NCBI RefSeq assembly: GCF_001375595.1
Contig: NZ_CVJQ01000001.1
Coordinates: 372,001-436,000 of the forward strand
DNA length: 64,000 nt
From: Phenylobacterium immobile (ATCC 35973)
GTDB lineage: Bacteria; Pseudomonadota; Alphaproteobacteria; Caulobacterales; Caulobacteraceae
Direction: 5' to 3'
This document shows, piece after piece, positions 47,098 to 57,328 of this stretch. The notes beneath the pieces were generated by a model. It was not told the DNA's origin. It saw only the letters and a program-made list of their open reading frames with translations, and made no database searches. The translations under genes and the position numbers were made by a program. The first letter of the stretch is position 1. Each line of letters begins with the position of its first letter.

Positions 47098-48146
47098 AGC
47101 CCCAGGCGCTTGGCGCGGCCGGCGACGGTCAAGGCCAGACGCTCCGCCAGCAACTGATCCGGCGCGCCGGCGGTTTTGCAGGCGCGGTCGGCGGCCAGGA
47201 CGTCGGGCTGGATCCGGTCGAGGTCTTCCAGCTTCCAGGCGCGGACCTGCCGCAGCATCTCACGCTCCTGTTTCCAGAAGACACCGGCGGCCTTGGCGGC
47301 CTCCTGAGCGCCGGCGCCTGCTTTCACGAGAGTCAGGATGCGGCGTAGGCGGCCGAGATGCATGCCGATGGCCCGCACAGCGGCTGGGCCGCCTTCACCC
47401 TCCTGTGCGGCGCGGCGCAAAGCGGCCTGGGCTTCAGCCAAGCGGCCGCCGAAGGCGTCGGCGGCGGCGTCGGACAGGGACGCCTCGGGCTCCACGCCGA
47501 GGAACGCTTCGAGATCGGACGGCGTCGCCACCACGCCGCTGCCGGGCTCGAGGTACAGCGCCAGTCGTTCGATCTCCTGGCGGGCGACGCCGCGCTCCTT
47601 GGGCATGCGGGCGACGAAGAGCGCCAGGGCGTCGGCGTTCATGCTGACGTTATCGGCGGCCAGGGCGTCGCGGACCATCCGAGCGATATCGCCCGCTTCG
47701 TCCTCGTAGCAGGGGATGGCGGCGGCGGCGGCCTGCTTCTCGGCAGCTTTGCGGGCGAGAGATTCGCGGCCCAGGCCGCCCGCCTCGATCAGCAGCATGG
47801 CGTCGGGATTCAGCGCGCCGGCGGCGTGCCGCTCCAGCGCCTCGGCGACCAGCTTATCGATCGCGCCCTTCTCAGCCTCGAGGCGCAGGCGCACCAGTCG
47901 GCGGCCCCCCATCAACGACTGGGCCGACAACTCGGCCTCAAGGCGGGCGGCGTCATCCTTCAGGTCGCCGTCGGTCAATTGGGCCACGTCGAAGGGATCG
48001 TCCGTGTTCGGAACAAGCCTTTTCGCCAGCTCGCGGCCGCGCTCGCGGACCACGCCCAGGTCACGCCCGTAGATCAGCACGGCGCGGATCTGCGGGTCCG
48101 GGCTTCGGAGGAAGCGTTCAATGTCAGGCCGGCGGCTGAGGATCAT
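47094..48146 (-). CDS. holA: DNA polymerase III delta subunit
   Basis: A 350-residue clamp-loader wrench subunit. It starts MILSRRPDIERFLRSPDPQI and contains AVLIYGRDLGVVRERGREL and LLIEAGGLGRESL, as in alphaproteobacterial HolA. It opens the beta clamp within the delta-tau-delta-prime complex. It follows leuS and lptE in a leftward unit. Confidence 0.92.
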   Translation of the reverse strand: MILSRRPDIERFLRSPDPQIRAVLIYGRDLGVVRERGRELAKRLVPNTDDPFDVAQLTDGDLKDDAARLEAELSAQSLMGGRRLVRLRLEAEKGAIDKLVAEALERHAAGALNPDAMLLIEAGGLGRESLARKAAEKQAAAAAIPCYEDEAGDIARMVRDALAADNVSMNADALALFVARMPKERGVARQEIERLALYLEPGSGVVATPSDLEAFLGVEPEASLSDAAADAFGGRLAEAQAALRRAAQEGEGGPAAVRAIGMHLGRLRRILTLVKAGAGAQEAAKAAGVFWKQEREMLRQVRAWKLEDLDRIQPDVLAADRACKTAGAPDQLLAERLALTVAGRAKRLGL

Positions 48147-48164
48147 GCCGGGCGGCTCAAGGTT

Positions 48165-48659
48165 CTAGCTACGCGCCCCGGCGGCGAGCCAGGCGGCGAG
48201 CTCCACCTGGATCCGGCGGGCGGCCTGGTCCGCGGCGCGCTCCTGGGCTTCCTGTTGGGCGGCGATGGAGGCGTAGGGCTGGTCGGCGGAATCATAGGTC
48301 AGCTGGATCCGCACCTGGCCGCGCTTGACCTCGGCGCCGGAGGCCGCGCTGGTCAGGACATAGTAGGTGGTCAGCACATACTCGTAGCGGGTGGCGACGT
48401 TGTCGATCCGCACGCCCCGAGGATAGCGCTCCTCGGCCAGCTGCAGCGCCATCCGGTAGGTCGGCGCGGCGCTGGCGCTGTAGCTGAGCTGTTCCTCCAG
48501 CTGCTCGCGCAGCAGATAACCGGTGCGGCCCTCGGGCGCGGTGATCTGCACGCCCGCGAGCGCCGGGGTCACGCCAGGTTGGGCGTAGAGCGGGGTGAAG
48601 CCGCAGCCGGCCAAGCCGACCAGGACCACCACGGCGAGCGCACCGGCGAGGATACGCAT
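48165..48659 (-). CDS. lptE: LPS-assembly lipoprotein LptE
   Basis: A 164-residue lipoprotein with lipobox LAGC near Cys19 and the family opening GCGFTPLYAQPG. A conserved core (YLLREQLEEQLSYSASAAPTY then RYPRGVRIDNVATRYEYVL) follows. LptE plugs LptD to deliver lipopolysaccharide to the outer membrane. It shares one base with the leuS stop and sits before holA, its usual neighbour. Confidence 0.88.
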   Translation of the reverse strand: MRILAGALAVVVLVGLAGCGFTPLYAQPGVTPALAGVQITAPEGRTGYLLREQLEEQLSYSASAAPTYRMALQLAEERYPRGVRIDNVATRYEYVLTTYYVLTSAASGAEVKRGQVRIQLTYDSADQPYASIAAQQEAQERAADQAARRIQVELAAWLAAGARS

Positions 48660-51202
48660 CAGGCGGCCACGATGTTGACGATGCGATCTTTCACCACGAT
48701 CACCTTGCGAATGGTCAGGCCCTCTAGGCGCCGTGCGATCTCAGGATCGTCAAGCACGATCTTCTCCACATCGGCCGGCTCGGCCCCGGCGGGCGCAGAA
48801 ATCTCACCACGGCGCTTGCCGTTCACCTGAACCGGCAGGATGCGCACGGCGTCTTCAGTCAGGCTGGGATCGAACTCTGGCCAAGCGGCTTCCACCACCA
48901 TGCCTGTCCCGCCGATCCGCGCCCAGCACTCTTCCGCGAGGTGCGGCGTAAAGGGGGCGATCAATCGGGCGAAGGCCGACAGCGCCTCGCGCCGCGCGGG
49001 CGTATTGGCCGGGTTGGCTTTCAGGAGGTTCAGGAACTCATAGAGGCGGGCGATGCCGGAATTGAAGCGGAACGCTTCGATCGTTTCGGTCACCTGGCGC
49101 GTCAGGCGGTGGGTCGCGCGCCGCAGGGCCTGCGCGGCCTCGTCGTCGGGCGTGTCCGCGCCGTCCTGGTCAAACTCATCCCACACCCGGTTGACGAAGC
49201 GCCATGAGCCCTGGACGCCGGATGTCGACCATTGGGTGTCGCGCTCAGGCGGGCTGTCGGAAAGGACGAAAAGGCGCGCGGCGTCGACGCCGAAGGTCTC
49301 AAAGATTTCGCTGGGCGCGACCGTGTTGCGCTTGGACTTCGACATCTTCTCGACGTCACCGATGGTCACCGGCTCCCCTGTGGCGATCAGCTTGGCCGAG
49401 CGGATATTGCCCTGAGCGATGATCTCGACGTCGCCAGGCTCCAGCCATTCGCCGTCTTGCCGCCGGAAGGTCTCGTGGGTGACCATGCCTTGGGTGAAGA
49501 GGCCGGCGAAGGGCTCGCGCACCGACAGCATGTCGCCGTCGGCCAGGGCCTTGGTGACGAAGCGGGCGTAGAGCAGGTGCAGGACCGCATGCTCGATCCC
49601 GCCGACGTACTGGTCGACCGGCATCCAGTAGTCGGCCGCGGCCTTGTCGATGGGCGAGGGCGACGTCGGATTGGTGAAGCGGGCGAAGTACCAGGAGCTG
49701 TCGACGAAGGTGTCCAGGGTGTCGGTCTCGCGGGTCGCCGCGCCGCCGCACGTGGGGCAGGTCGTATGCTTGAAGGTCGGGTGCCGGTCGAGCGCGTTGC
49801 CCGGTTTGCCAAATTCCAGGTCATCGGGAAGCGCCACCGGCAGGTCGGCGGCGGCCAACGGTGCGACGCCGCAGGCCGCGCAATGGACCACCGGGATCGG
49901 GCAGCCCCAGCCGCGCTGGCGGGCGACGCCCCAGTCGCGCAGGCGGAAGACCGTCGCGCCCTCGCCGGCGCCCTGCGCCTCGATGCGGGCGATGGCGGCG
50001 GCCTTGGCGGCTTCGATGTCCAGGCCGTCCAGGAAGTCGGAATTGAAGATCACGCCGGGGCCGGTGTAGGCCTCGTCCGTGATCTCGATCGCCTCCGCGC
50101 CCTGCGGCCGGACCACCGGCTTGACCGGCAGGTGGTATTTGCGGGCGAAGTCCAGGTCGCGCTGGTCGTGCGCCGGACAGGCGAAGATCGCGCCGGTCCC
50201 GTAGTCCATCAGGATGAAGTTGGCGATCCAGACCGGCAACTCCAGGCTGGGATCGAAGGGGTGCTTGACCTTCAGGCCGGTGTCGAAGCCGATCTTCTCG
50301 GCGGTGTCGATTTCGGCCTGGCTGGCCCCGCCCTTCTTGCACTCGGTGATGAAGGCCGCCGCTTGCGGGTTCTGGGCGGCGATCTGCTCGGCCAGGGGAT
50401 GGTCGGCGGCGACGCCGACGAAGCTCGCGCCGAACAGGGTGTCGGGGCGGGAGGAGTAGACCTCCAGCCCCTCATGGCCGGCGGGCTTATCGCCGGCGAA
50501 CGCGAAGCTGAAGCGCAGACCCTTGGACCGGCCGATCCAGTTCTCCTGCATCAGGCGCACCTTGTCGGGCCAGCGCTCCAGCTGGGACAGGTCGTCGGCC
50601 AGCTGGTCGGCGTAGTCGGTGATGCGCATGAACCACTGGTTCAGCTTGCGCTTCTCGACGACGGCGCCCGAGCGCCAGCCGCGGCCGTCAACCACCTGTT
50701 CGTTGGCCAGCACCGTCTGATCGACCGGATCCCAGTTGACGACGCCTTCCTTGCGATAGACCAGGCCGCGCTTGAACAGGTCCAGGAACCAGGCCTGCTG
50801 CTGGCCGTAATAGGCCAGGTCGCAGGTCGCGAACTCGCGGCTCCAGTCGATGGAGAGGCCGAGCTCCTTCAGTTCGCCGCGCATCCGGGCGATGTTGTCG
50901 TAGGTCCAGGCTCTGGGATCGACGCCGCGCTCCATGGCCGCGTTCTCGGCGGGCAGGCCGAAGGCGTCCCAGCCCATGGGATGCAGCACCGAGAAGCCCC
51001 GGGCGCGCTTGAAGCGGGCGATCACATCGCCCAGCGCATAGTTGCGCACATGGCCCATGTGCAGCCGCCCCGACGGATAGGGGAACATCTCCAGCACATA
51101 GTACTTGGGCCGGCTGTGATCGATCTCGGCGCGGAACGACTGGGCGGCGTCCCACTTCTGGCGCCACTTGGGTTCGGTCTCTTTGGGGTTGTAGCGGGCC
51201 AT
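48659..51202 (-). CDS. leuS: Leucyl-tRNA synthetase
   Basis: An 847-residue class I synthetase. The HIGH-type motif is [16 protein letters not shown] near residue 38; the KMSKS motif is [15 protein letters not shown]. The editing (CP1) domain lies between them. A zinc-like CAACG motif and CPTCGG lie in the middle. Usual length. It heads leuS-lptE-holA. Confidence 0.97.
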   Translation of the reverse strand: MARYNPKETEPKWRQKWDAAQSFRAEIDHSRPKYYVLEMFPYPSGRLHMGHVRNYALGDVIARFKRARGFSVLHPMGWDAFGLPAENAAMERGVDPRAWTYDNIARMRGELKELGLSIDWSREFATCDLAYYGQQQAWFLDLFKRGLVYRKEGVVNWDPVDQTVLANEQVVDGRGWRSGAVVEKRKLNQWFMRITDYADQLADDLSQLERWPDKVRLMQENWIGRSKGLRFSFAFAGDKPAGHEGLEVYSSRPDTLFGASFVGVAADHPLAEQIAAQNPQAAAFITECKKGGASQAEIDTAEKIGFDTGLKVKHPFDPSLELPVWIANFILMDYGTGAIFACPAHDQRDLDFARKYHLPVKPVVRPQGAEAIEITDEAYTGPGVIFNSDFLDGLDIEAAKAAAIARIEAQGAGEGATVFRLRDWGVARQRGWGCPIPVVHCAACGVAPLAAADLPVALPDDLEFGKPGNALDRHPTFKHTTCPTCGGAATRETDTLDTFVDSSWYFARFTNPTSPSPIDKAAADYWMPVDQYVGGIEHAVLHLLYARFVTKALADGDMLSVREPFAGLFTQGMVTHETFRRQDGEWLEPGDVEIIAQGNIRSAKLIATGEPVTIGDVEKMSKSKRNTVAPSEIFETFGVDAARLFVLSDSPPERDTQWSTSGVQGSWRFVNRVWDEFDQDGADTPDDEAAQALRRATHRLTRQVTETIEAFRFNSGIARLYEFLNLLKANPANTPARREALSAFARLIAPFTPHLAEECWARIGGTGMVVEAAWPEFDPSLTEDAVRILPVQVNGKRRGEISAPAGAEPADVEKIVLDDPEIARRLEGLTIRKVIVVKDRIVNIVAA

Positions 51203-51286
51203 GAGGGTTTTTCAGGTCTGCAGAAATGAAACGGGCGCCGGCCCTATGTGGAGCGGCGCCCGCCTGGGTTCAGTTCGGGCGCCGGA

Positions 51287-51739
51287 TCAGCTGCGGATGT
51301 TCGCCAGTCGAAGCTGGCGCGCACGGGTAAGGATCGAGTTTTCGATGTCGGTTTCGGTCTGGTCGGTCGTGGGGGATTCGACCCAGGCGCCGGCGGCGTT
51401 CTGCGCCTGCTTGAAGATCGTCACGTTCAGGCCGTCGGCGCGCAGGCGCGAGTCCAGAATATAGACGGTCGCCTTGAAGCGCTCGTTCGGCTTTTCGGGG
51501 TTCGAGTACCAGTCGGTGATGACCACGCCGCCGTAGGGGTCGGCCGAGGCCAGCGGCATGAACGACAGAGTGTCGAGGGTGGCGCGCCACAGGTAGCCGT
51601 TCACGCCGATCGCCGGCTGGGACGCCTCGGCCTTGCGGCCGCCGCCACCGAAGGTTCCGCACGCGCCTAGGGCGCTGGTGGCCACGCAGGCCAGGGCGAT
51701 CAGGGACACACGCATCAGGCGTCCGCGCACAAACGGCAT
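51287..51739 (-). CDS. DUF3576 lipoprotein
   Basis: A 150-residue protein from the ATG at 51739, which is preceded by TTGGAGCGG. The signal peptide ends with lipobox LGAC. The rest contains GVNGYLWRATLDTLSFMPL and YILDSRLRADGLNV, the DUF3576 family of alphaproteobacteria, probably an outer-membrane lipoprotein. It lies between leuS and ntrZ. Confidence 0.82.
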   Translation of the reverse strand: MPFVRGRLMRVSLIALACVATSALGACGTFGGGGRKAEASQPAIGVNGYLWRATLDTLSFMPLASADPYGGVVITDWYSNPEKPNERFKATVYILDSRLRADGLNVTIFKQAQNAAGAWVESPTTDQTETDIENSILTRARQLRLANIRS

Positions 51740-51997
51740 AGAATTCCGCTCCAAGTGAAGTCCTTCGCAGCGGTCGCCCGCCACGGCGCCGCCCACGCCC
51801 AAGCCTCTATAACAACGCCGCCCCGCGCGCCAAACAGGAATCGCGTGGCCCTGCCGCCACATATTCAAGGCATCTGCGAAAATCGTCGGCCTACGGACCG
51901 GAGTCTCGTTGACCATTCGCGCGCTGGCTCGTTAATCGACTGTGACGGTGTGACCAGTGGCGGTTGCGTCCGGGCTGATGGGGCTTATCTGGTGGTT

Positions 51998-52387
51998 ATG
52001 ACGGCTCGCCGTATGACCGTGTTGCTCGCAACCGCTGCGCTGTTTGGCGCGGTGGCTGGCGGCGCGCATGCCGAGGACAAGGCCAAGGCGCCCCTTAACC
52101 TGACTCTCCGCACCGACCCTTCCGCCCTGCAGCCTCTCGGCGCCAAGTCGTTGAAGTGGGACGCCGCAAAGGGCCGATGGGGCGTGACCTTGAACCTCGA
52201 TGAACCCGACGCGCGGCCCTCGACTTTGAATGACGTTCAGGCCGGCGCCTATTATCGCGTCACGCCGTCGCTGCGGGTCGGCGGCGCGGTCGCCCTGGGC
52301 GAACAGGTCGTCAAGCCGGGCGCCAACCGCCTGGGCGTCGACGACGGCCAGCCGCGGGTTCGTCTCGAGACCGCCTTCAAGTTCTAA
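51998..52387 (+). CDS. ntrZ: NtrZ-family periplasmic regulator
   Basis: A 129-residue protein with a signal peptide (TVLLATAALFGAVAGGAHA). The mature part has LNLTLRTDPSALQPLGAKSL, WGVTLNLDEP and YRVTPSLRVGGAVALGE. In Caulobacter NtrZ restrains the sensor kinase NtrY from the periplasm. The position between leuS and the thiE-like/yggS genes is as I recall for Caulobacter. The frame open from 51755 is longer than the likely gene. Confidence 0.78.
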   Translation: MTARRMTVLLATAALFGAVAGGAHAEDKAKAPLNLTLRTDPSALQPLGAKSLKWDAAKGRWGVTLNLDEPDARPSTLNDVQAGAYYRVTPSLRVGGAVALGEQVVKPGANRLGVDDGQPRVRLETAFKF

Positions 52388-52973
52388 GCGCCTCTACAGC
52401 CGCAAGCCCGGCCAGCTTGACGCCCAATAGGCGTTTGGCGGTCACTGAATTCACCCCACCTAAAGCGTAGATCGGCCGCCTGGCGGTGCGCGCGATCCTG
52501 GCCAGCCGCAGTGCGCCTATCGGTGCGCCCGCCGACGGGCTGCGGCTGGGGAAGATTGCGGACACCACAGCGGCCTGTGCGCCTGGCCGGCGCGCGGCGC
52601 GAAGACCGTGCGCCGCCGCCGTCACGATCCAGGTCGGGTGGCGACGCCGCAAGGGCCCGGCCAAGTGCGCCAGTCGCTCGGGCAAGTGGACCCCGTCGGC
52701 ACCGACCCGGGCCGCCAAGGAGGCGTCTGCGCCGATCAGGAGGCGCAGGCCGCGCCGGCGGGCGATCCGCACCAGTCGCCGCGCCATGTCCTCGCTGTCC
52801 ACGGCGCCGAAGGTTCTGAGGACGATCGCCGCGCCGGGCGGCAGGCGCACGGCGGCGGCTTCGATATCGCGGGTGCGCTCGGGATCGGTGAAGAACAACA
52901 GCGCCGGCAGCGTCTTCTCCAGCCGGCTTCGGCGATTTAAAACGAGCGCTGTCCGCGCGAGGGTCCAGAACAT
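52377..52973 (-). CDS. ThiE-like thiamine phosphate synthase domain protein
   Basis: A 198-residue TIM-barrel protein like the TenI/ThiE superfamily. LLIGADASLAARVGADGVHLPE holds the DGVHL motif, and PIYALGGVNSVTAKRL the phosphate-binding loop. Conserved ThiE substrate residues cannot be fully checked, so it may be a TenI-like protein. It converges on ntrZ (11-base overlap) and diverges from yggS. Confidence 0.78.
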   Translation of the reverse strand: MFWTLARTALVLNRRSRLEKTLPALLFFTDPERTRDIEAAAVRLPPGAAIVLRTFGAVDSEDMARRLVRIARRRGLRLLIGADASLAARVGADGVHLPERLAHLAGPLRRRHPTWIVTAAAHGLRAARRPGAQAAVVSAIFPSRSPSAGAPIGALRLARIARTARRPIYALGGVNSVTAKRLLGVKLAGLAAVEALRT

Positions 52974-53643
52974 GGTCGAACTTCTACACCGCGCCAGCGG
53001 CTATGCCGACGTCCTCGCTCGGATCTGCGCCGCGGCGCAAGCCTGTGGCAGGGACGCCGATGATATTCAGTTGGTCGCCGTGTCCAAGATGCAGCCGTGG
53101 GAGGCGATCGAGCCGGTTCTGGCGGCGGGCCAGCGCGTCTTCGGTGAAAACCGCGTGCAGGAAGCCATGTCGCGCTGGGGGGGTCTGACCGAAAACCTGA
53201 CCCTGCACCTGATCGGGCCGCTGCAGACGAACAAGGCCGAAGACGCGGTGGCCTTCTTTGATGTCATCGAGACCCTGGATCGCGAACGCTTGGCCAAGGC
53301 CATCGCCGACCAGATGGCCAAGCAGGGCCGCAGGCCCCGCCTTTACGTCCAGGTCAACACCGGCGAGGAGCCGCAGAAAGCCGGGGTGACTCCGGCGGAC
53401 GCCGACGCCTTCATCGGCCGCTGCCGCAATTGCTACGGCCTGACCGTGGAGGGTCTGATGTGCATCCCGCCCGCCGGGGAGCCCGCGGGGCCACACTTCG
53501 CCCTGCTCGCCAAGATCGCCGAACGCAATGGCCTCTCAAAGCTGTCGATGGGAATGAGCGGCGACTTCGAGACCGCCATTCGCTTCGGCGCCACCAGCGT
53601 CCGCGTGGGTTCGGCCGTGTTCGGCGAGCGCGCGAACCTCTAG
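52972..53643 (+). CDS. YggS-family PLP-binding protein
   Basis: A 223-residue protein of the YggS/PLPBP family that buffers pyridoxal phosphate. The PLP Lys is Lys39 in LVAVSKMQPW; GENRVQEAM and LSMGMSGDFETAIRFGATSVRVG follow. The ATG at 52972 is taken over a longer upstream frame. It converges on the L,D-transpeptidase with a four-base overlap. Confidence 0.93.
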   Translation: MVELLHRASGYADVLARICAAAQACGRDADDIQLVAVSKMQPWEAIEPVLAAGQRVFGENRVQEAMSRWGGLTENLTLHLIGPLQTNKAEDAVAFFDVIETLDRERLAKAIADQMAKQGRRPRLYVQVNTGEEPQKAGVTPADADAFIGRCRNCYGLTVEGLMCIPPAGEPAGPHFALLAKIAERNGLSKLSMGMSGDFETAIRFGATSVRVGSAVFGERANL

Positions 53644-54140
53644 GCGATCCGCAGGATGTCGCCAGGGGCGGCCTGCGCCAGAAGCGCCTCCAGGTCGGCG
53701 CGGGAGACCGCCACGCATCCCTCCGTTGGCCCGTATTCGGGCCGCGCCAGGTGCAGGAAGATCGCCGAGCCCATGCCCGGGACCACCGGATCGTCGTTGT
53801 GTCCGAGGACGACGACGATGTCGTAGAGGCCGTCGTCGCGCCACATCCGCTCAGCGCTGGCCGGGTATGGCAGGGTCACAGGCCGGTTGTAGGCCGCATC
53901 GCCGGCGGCGTCGCACCAGCCGTCGTCGGGCGCGATCTCAGCCACGGGCAAGGCGGTCAGCGGGGCGGGTCCTCGATCAGGCCGGTAAAGCACACGACGT
54001 AGGGGCCAGGCGCCGATGGGGCTCGCGCCGTCGCCTTCGCGCTTCTCCGACGCGCGCTTCAGTCCGCCCTTGCCGATGACGCAGCGGAAGCTCCGGCCAT
54101 CTGGCAGGATCACGGCGCCGTCGCGCGCTTCGAAAATCAT
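53640..54140 (-). CDS. L,D-transpeptidase catalytic (YkuD) domain protein
   Basis: A 166-residue enzyme from the ATG at 54140 (an upstream ATG at 54182 is possible). The YkuD active site is FLHLARPEYGPTEGCVAVSR, with the nucleophile Cys in the TEGC motif. Such enzymes form 3-3 peptidoglycan cross-links or attach lipoproteins. No signal peptide is evident from either start, which is unusual for a wall enzyme. It is divergent from the CenR-like gene. Confidence 0.82.
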   Translation of the reverse strand: MIFEARDGAVILPDGRSFRCVIGKGGLKRASEKREGDGASPIGAWPLRRVLYRPDRGPAPLTALPVAEIAPDDGWCDAAGDAAYNRPVTLPYPASAERMWRDDGLYDIVVVLGHNDDPVVPGMGSAIFLHLARPEYGPTEGCVAVSRADLEALLAQAAPGDILRIA

Positions 54141-54192
54141 GAAATCCAGCCGCAGGTTGCTCCGCAGCGCGCATACGGGCATGCTTCGGCCC

Positions 54193-54876
54193 ATGCCTCA
54201 ACGTATGACCCTGCTCGTCGTCGATGATGACGAGGATCTGCGCGGCGCCGTCGCTGAACAGCTGCGGGCCGAGGACTTCACCACGCTCGAGGCGCCGACC
54301 GCAGGCGAAGGCATCCGCCTGGCCTCCGAGCAACGGCCTGATCTGATTCTGCTGGATGTCGATTTGCCCGACATGGATGGCCGGGAGGCCTGCCGGAAGA
54401 TGCGCGAGGCGGGCGTCGCTGCGCCCGTGATCATGCTGACGGCCGCCGCCGCCGATGAGGACGCGATCCTTGGCCTGGAGTCCGGCGCCAATGACTATGT
54501 GACCAAGCCCTATCGCTTCGCCGTGCTGCTGGCCCGTATCCGCGCCCAGCTGCGCAGCCACGCGCAGTCGGAAGGGGCGATCTACCGTCTTGGGCCCTAC
54601 GAATTCCGACCTTCGGCAAAGATGCTCCTCGACGACGCCGGCAAGAAGACCCGGCTGACGGAGAAGGAGACCAACATCCTGAAGTACCTCTATCGCGCCG
54701 GCGGCAAGGCCGTGTCGCGCGAGGAGCTGCTGGCCGAGGTCTGGGGCTACAACGCCGGCGTCACCACCCACACGCTGGAGACCCACGTCTATCGCCTGCG
54801 GCAGAAGATCGAGCCTGACCCCGCCAACGCTCGGCTGCTGATCACCGAGACCGGCGGCTACAGGCTGGCGCCCTAG
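54193..54876 (+). CDS. cenR: OmpR-family response regulator, CenR-like
   Basis: A 227-residue regulator. The receiver has the acidic pair VVDDDED near residue 10, phospho-acceptor LLDVDLPDMDG near residue 55 and Lys in VTKPYRF. The winged-helix domain contains LTEKETNILKYLYRAGGKAV and ends with LLITETGGYRLAP. The name CenR (essential envelope regulator of Caulobacter) rests on gene order with ntrZ, thiE-like, yggS and xthA as I recall it, plus family; a BLAST match would settle it. Confidence 0.7.
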   Translation: MPQRMTLLVVDDDEDLRGAVAEQLRAEDFTTLEAPTAGEGIRLASEQRPDLILLDVDLPDMDGREACRKMREAGVAAPVIMLTAAAADEDAILGLESGANDYVTKPYRFAVLLARIRAQLRSHAQSEGAIYRLGPYEFRPSAKMLLDDAGKKTRLTEKETNILKYLYRAGGKAVSREELLAEVWGYNAGVTTHTLETHVYRLRQKIEPDPANARLLITETGGYRLAP

Positions 54877-55668
54877 TCAGAGTTCGAAGTCGGCGCTGAC
54901 CGGCGCGTGATCGCTTGGGCGTTCCCAGGCGCGGACGTCGTCGTGGATGCGGCTCGCGCGGGCGTGTGGGGCGAGGCCCGGCGTCGCCAGGATGTGATCG
55001 AGCCTGAGGCCGCGGTTGGACTGCCGGAAATCGGCGGCGCGGTAGCTCCACCAGGAGGCGAGCTTTTCGGGGTCAGGCCGGTGCTGACGGATCAGGTCGG
55101 TGAAATTCGCCGACGCCACCAGGGCGGCCATGGCCTCGACCTCGATCGGCGTGTGGCTGACGATCTTCGACATGTACTTGTGGTTCCAAACGTCGAATTC
55201 GCCGGGCGCCACGTTGAGATCTCCGACAATGGCCAGCGGCGCCTTCGGATCACGGGCGGCCATTTCCCGCGTCAGGGTCTCGTAGAAATCGAGCTTGTGG
55301 TCGAACTTGGGGTTCAGCGTCCGGTCGGGCACGTCGCCGCCGGCGGGAATGTAGAAGTTGTGGATCTCGACACCCTGGACGTTCGCGCCGACGCATCGGG
55401 CGTGGCCCTCGCGGCAGGCGTTCAGCGGCGCGATCGGCTCTAGAGGATAGCGCGAGGCGATGGCCACGCCGTGCCAGCCCTTCTGGCCCGAGATCTTGAT
55501 GTGCGGCAGGCCCATGTCGATGAAGGCCTGACTGGGGAACTCGCCCTCCTGGCACTTGATCTCCTGCAGGCACAGGACGTCCGGCTGCTGCTCGGCGACG
55601 AAGCGCGCGGCCTGTTCGGCCCGCAGGCGGACGGAGTTGACGTTCCAGGTGACAAGGCGAAGGCGCAT
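54877..55668 (-). CDS. xthA: Exodeoxyribonuclease III
   Basis: A 263-residue AP endonuclease/3-prime exonuclease. It starts MRLRLVTWNVNSVRLRAEQA; the metal Glu is in CLQEIKCQEGEFP, the Asp-Asn pair in IVGDLNVAP, and the His in RPSDHAPVSADFEL. Repairs abasic sites. It is convergent with cenR. Confidence 0.95.
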   Translation of the reverse strand: MRLRLVTWNVNSVRLRAEQAARFVAEQQPDVLCLQEIKCQEGEFPSQAFIDMGLPHIKISGQKGWHGVAIASRYPLEPIAPLNACREGHARCVGANVQGVEIHNFYIPAGGDVPDRTLNPKFDHKLDFYETLTREMAARDPKAPLAIVGDLNVAPGEFDVWNHKYMSKIVSHTPIEVEAMAALVASANFTDLIRQHRPDPEKLASWWSYRAADFRQSNRGLRLDHILATPGLAPHARASRIHDDVRAWERPSDHAPVSADFEL

Positions 55669-55704
55669 GGCGATCCAGATGGCGAGCGAAGATGCTGATC
55701 GGGC

Positions 55705-55739
55705 AAAAAATTACGCCCGGCGGCATCGGCCACCGGGCG
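55705..55739 (-). terminator. Rho-independent terminator of the lolA-like gene
   Basis: The minus strand forms an 11-bp stem (one C-A mismatch) from CGCCCGGTGGC with loop CGAT, then AATTTTTT. It lies 145 bases after the lolA-like stop and just before xthA, so it likely insulates the two. Confidence 0.75.
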
Positions 55740-55884
55740 CAAGTGATTTAGCCGCCAGCGCCGGGAGGGGATAGTCCGGCGCGGCAGGAGGCGAACTCAA
55801 TCGCTTCCGAGTGGTTGCAATATTCCCACAGTAGAAAATAAAGTCAAGCCGAACCAGCACGAGGGCTTGATTGTTACGATAATG

Positions 55885-56526
55885 TCACATGCGCGGCCGC
55901 ATGTCGGACGAGCCGCGGCGGGTGTCCTTGAGAACATAGAGCGCCGGGTCGCTACGGACAGCGGCCAGGTTGGCGAGGCGGACCCGGGTGGCGCGGTTCT
56001 GCGCATCGGTGACGGTCCAGCCGGTGAGCCGCAGCGGATTGTCGGCGAAGCTGAGGGCGATGGCGCCCGGGATGCGGCGGCGGCGATCGCGTGCGGCGAT
56101 GGTGAAACCCTCTTCGGTGCGCATCACGGCGCCCACTGTGACGGTCCGGTCGAAGCGGATGGTCTTGGCGAGGAAGATCGACAGCGGCGTCGAGCCCAGC
56201 GGGAAGCGCTCGAAGGTCTTCAGCCGGCTGTCCTGCACCGAGACGTTCGTCCCGTCGGCGACCACCAGCAGGCCCGAGGGTGCGTCATAGTCGAAGCGCG
56301 CCCGGCCGGGGCGGCTGAGGAACAGGGTGCCCTGCGTCTGGCCGCCGCGGGCGTCGGTCTGGATGAAGCGCGCCTTGGCTTCGGTCAGGCCCTGCAGATA
56401 TTCCGTTGCACGATCGACCAGGGCCTGGTCCGCCGCGGACAGGGGCTTGCCCACCTGGGCCCAGACGCCGGCGGGGACCAGCGCAAGGGTCGTGGCGGCG
56501 AGGAGGCTTCGGCGGGAAAGGGTCAT
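55885..56526 (-). CDS. LolA-like outer-membrane lipoprotein carrier
   Basis: A 213-residue protein with a signal peptide (SRRSLLAATTLALVPAGVWA) after an ATG at 56526. The mature part has IQTDARGGQTQGTLFLSRPGRARFDYDAPSG, the LolA pattern, with FADNPLRLTGWTVTDAQ downstream. LolA ferries lipoproteins across the periplasm. Many alphaproteobacterial LolA proteins look like this, so the symbol is left blank but likely lolA. It follows the RNase T2 gene. Confidence 0.85.
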   Translation of the reverse strand: MTLSRRSLLAATTLALVPAGVWAQVGKPLSAADQALVDRATEYLQGLTEAKARFIQTDARGGQTQGTLFLSRPGRARFDYDAPSGLLVVADGTNVSVQDSRLKTFERFPLGSTPLSIFLAKTIRFDRTVTVGAVMRTEEGFTIAARDRRRRIPGAIALSFADNPLRLTGWTVTDAQNRATRVRLANLAAVRSDPALYVLKDTRRGSSDMRPRM

Positions 56527-56632
56527 CAACGAAATCCTGATTGCAGCTTGAGGCGTCACCATGACCGAGCCGGCCTGACGCGAAGATGAACGCGCTGTCG
56601 TCAACGCAGATGCGGCGCAGTAGGCGCCAGGT

Positions 56633-57328
56633 TCAATGTTTGATCGGCGCCGTGATCTTCAGCCGCGTCTGTTCAGCGGCGCCCTGCCCTGCGGGGCAGG
56701 CGCGGGGCCGATAGGTCATGCTGTAGCAGATCCGCACCTCCGAGAAGTGGCCGTCGCGGTGAGCGACGATAATCTGGTCCGCGCGCAGGGCTGGGTTCAG
56801 CCGCAGGAAGGCGCGGCGGATATCGCCCGCGGTCATCTCTTTCGCCTTCAGCCTAGGCGTGCGCAGCTGGTCATAAAGGCGCGCGGCGTCGGCGAAGTAG
56901 TCGCGCGGATTACGCCAGCCGCAGGCGCCATGGGCCTGCCATTCATGCTGCAGCAGCTCCGCCGAGGGCGTGCGGCAATACATCGAGCGTACCGTATAGA
57001 GAGGAAGGGACGCCACGGGCCGGCAATACCGCGGATAGGGCGGCGCTACGCCGTTCGGCCAAAGTCCATGCAGGAAGAAGCCCCTGGCGCCCGCGTCGTC
57101 CAGTGTCTGCGCAGTTGCGGGGATCTGGCCTTGCGTCCTTCGCCACTCAGGCCCCCAGGCGACGGCCAGCAGATGGTAGGCGGTCGGGGTGCGGACGACC
57201 TCCTGCGCCGGGGGCGTATAGGCGGCGGCCGGCTGCAGGTCGTGCGGCGGCCGGCAGTTTGCCGCCAACGCCGGGCTAGCGCTGAGGATCGCCGACGCGC
57301 CGAACAGAATGCCGGCCAGCCCCCTCAC
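56633..57328 (-). CDS. Ribonuclease T2-family protein
   Basis: A 231-residue exported protein; signal peptide ends near ASPALAA. Active sites [14 protein letters not shown] and [19 protein letters not shown] hold both catalytic His and the Glu/Lys-equivalent region. Cys residues that would pair in RNase T2 are present. The gene overlaps the ftsK stop (ATGA), so it is translated with ftsK. A periplasmic RNase in this place is unusual to me. Confidence 0.9.
   Translation of the reverse strand: MRGLAGILFGASAILSASPALAANCRPPHDLQPAAAYTPPAQEVVRTPTAYHLLAVAWGPEWRRTQGQIPATAQTLDDAGARGFFLHGLWPNGVAPPYPRYCRPVASLPLYTVRSMYCRTPSAELLQHEWQAHGACGWRNPRDYFADAARLYDQLRTPRLKAKEMTAGDIRRAFLRLNPALRADQIIVAHRDGHFSEVRICYSMTYRPRACPAGQGAAEQTRLKITAPIKH

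Noticed and set aside
49232..51229. 665-codon plus-strand ORF opposite leuS
   Set aside because: Antisense shadow; composition typical of complement of GC-rich coding DNA.
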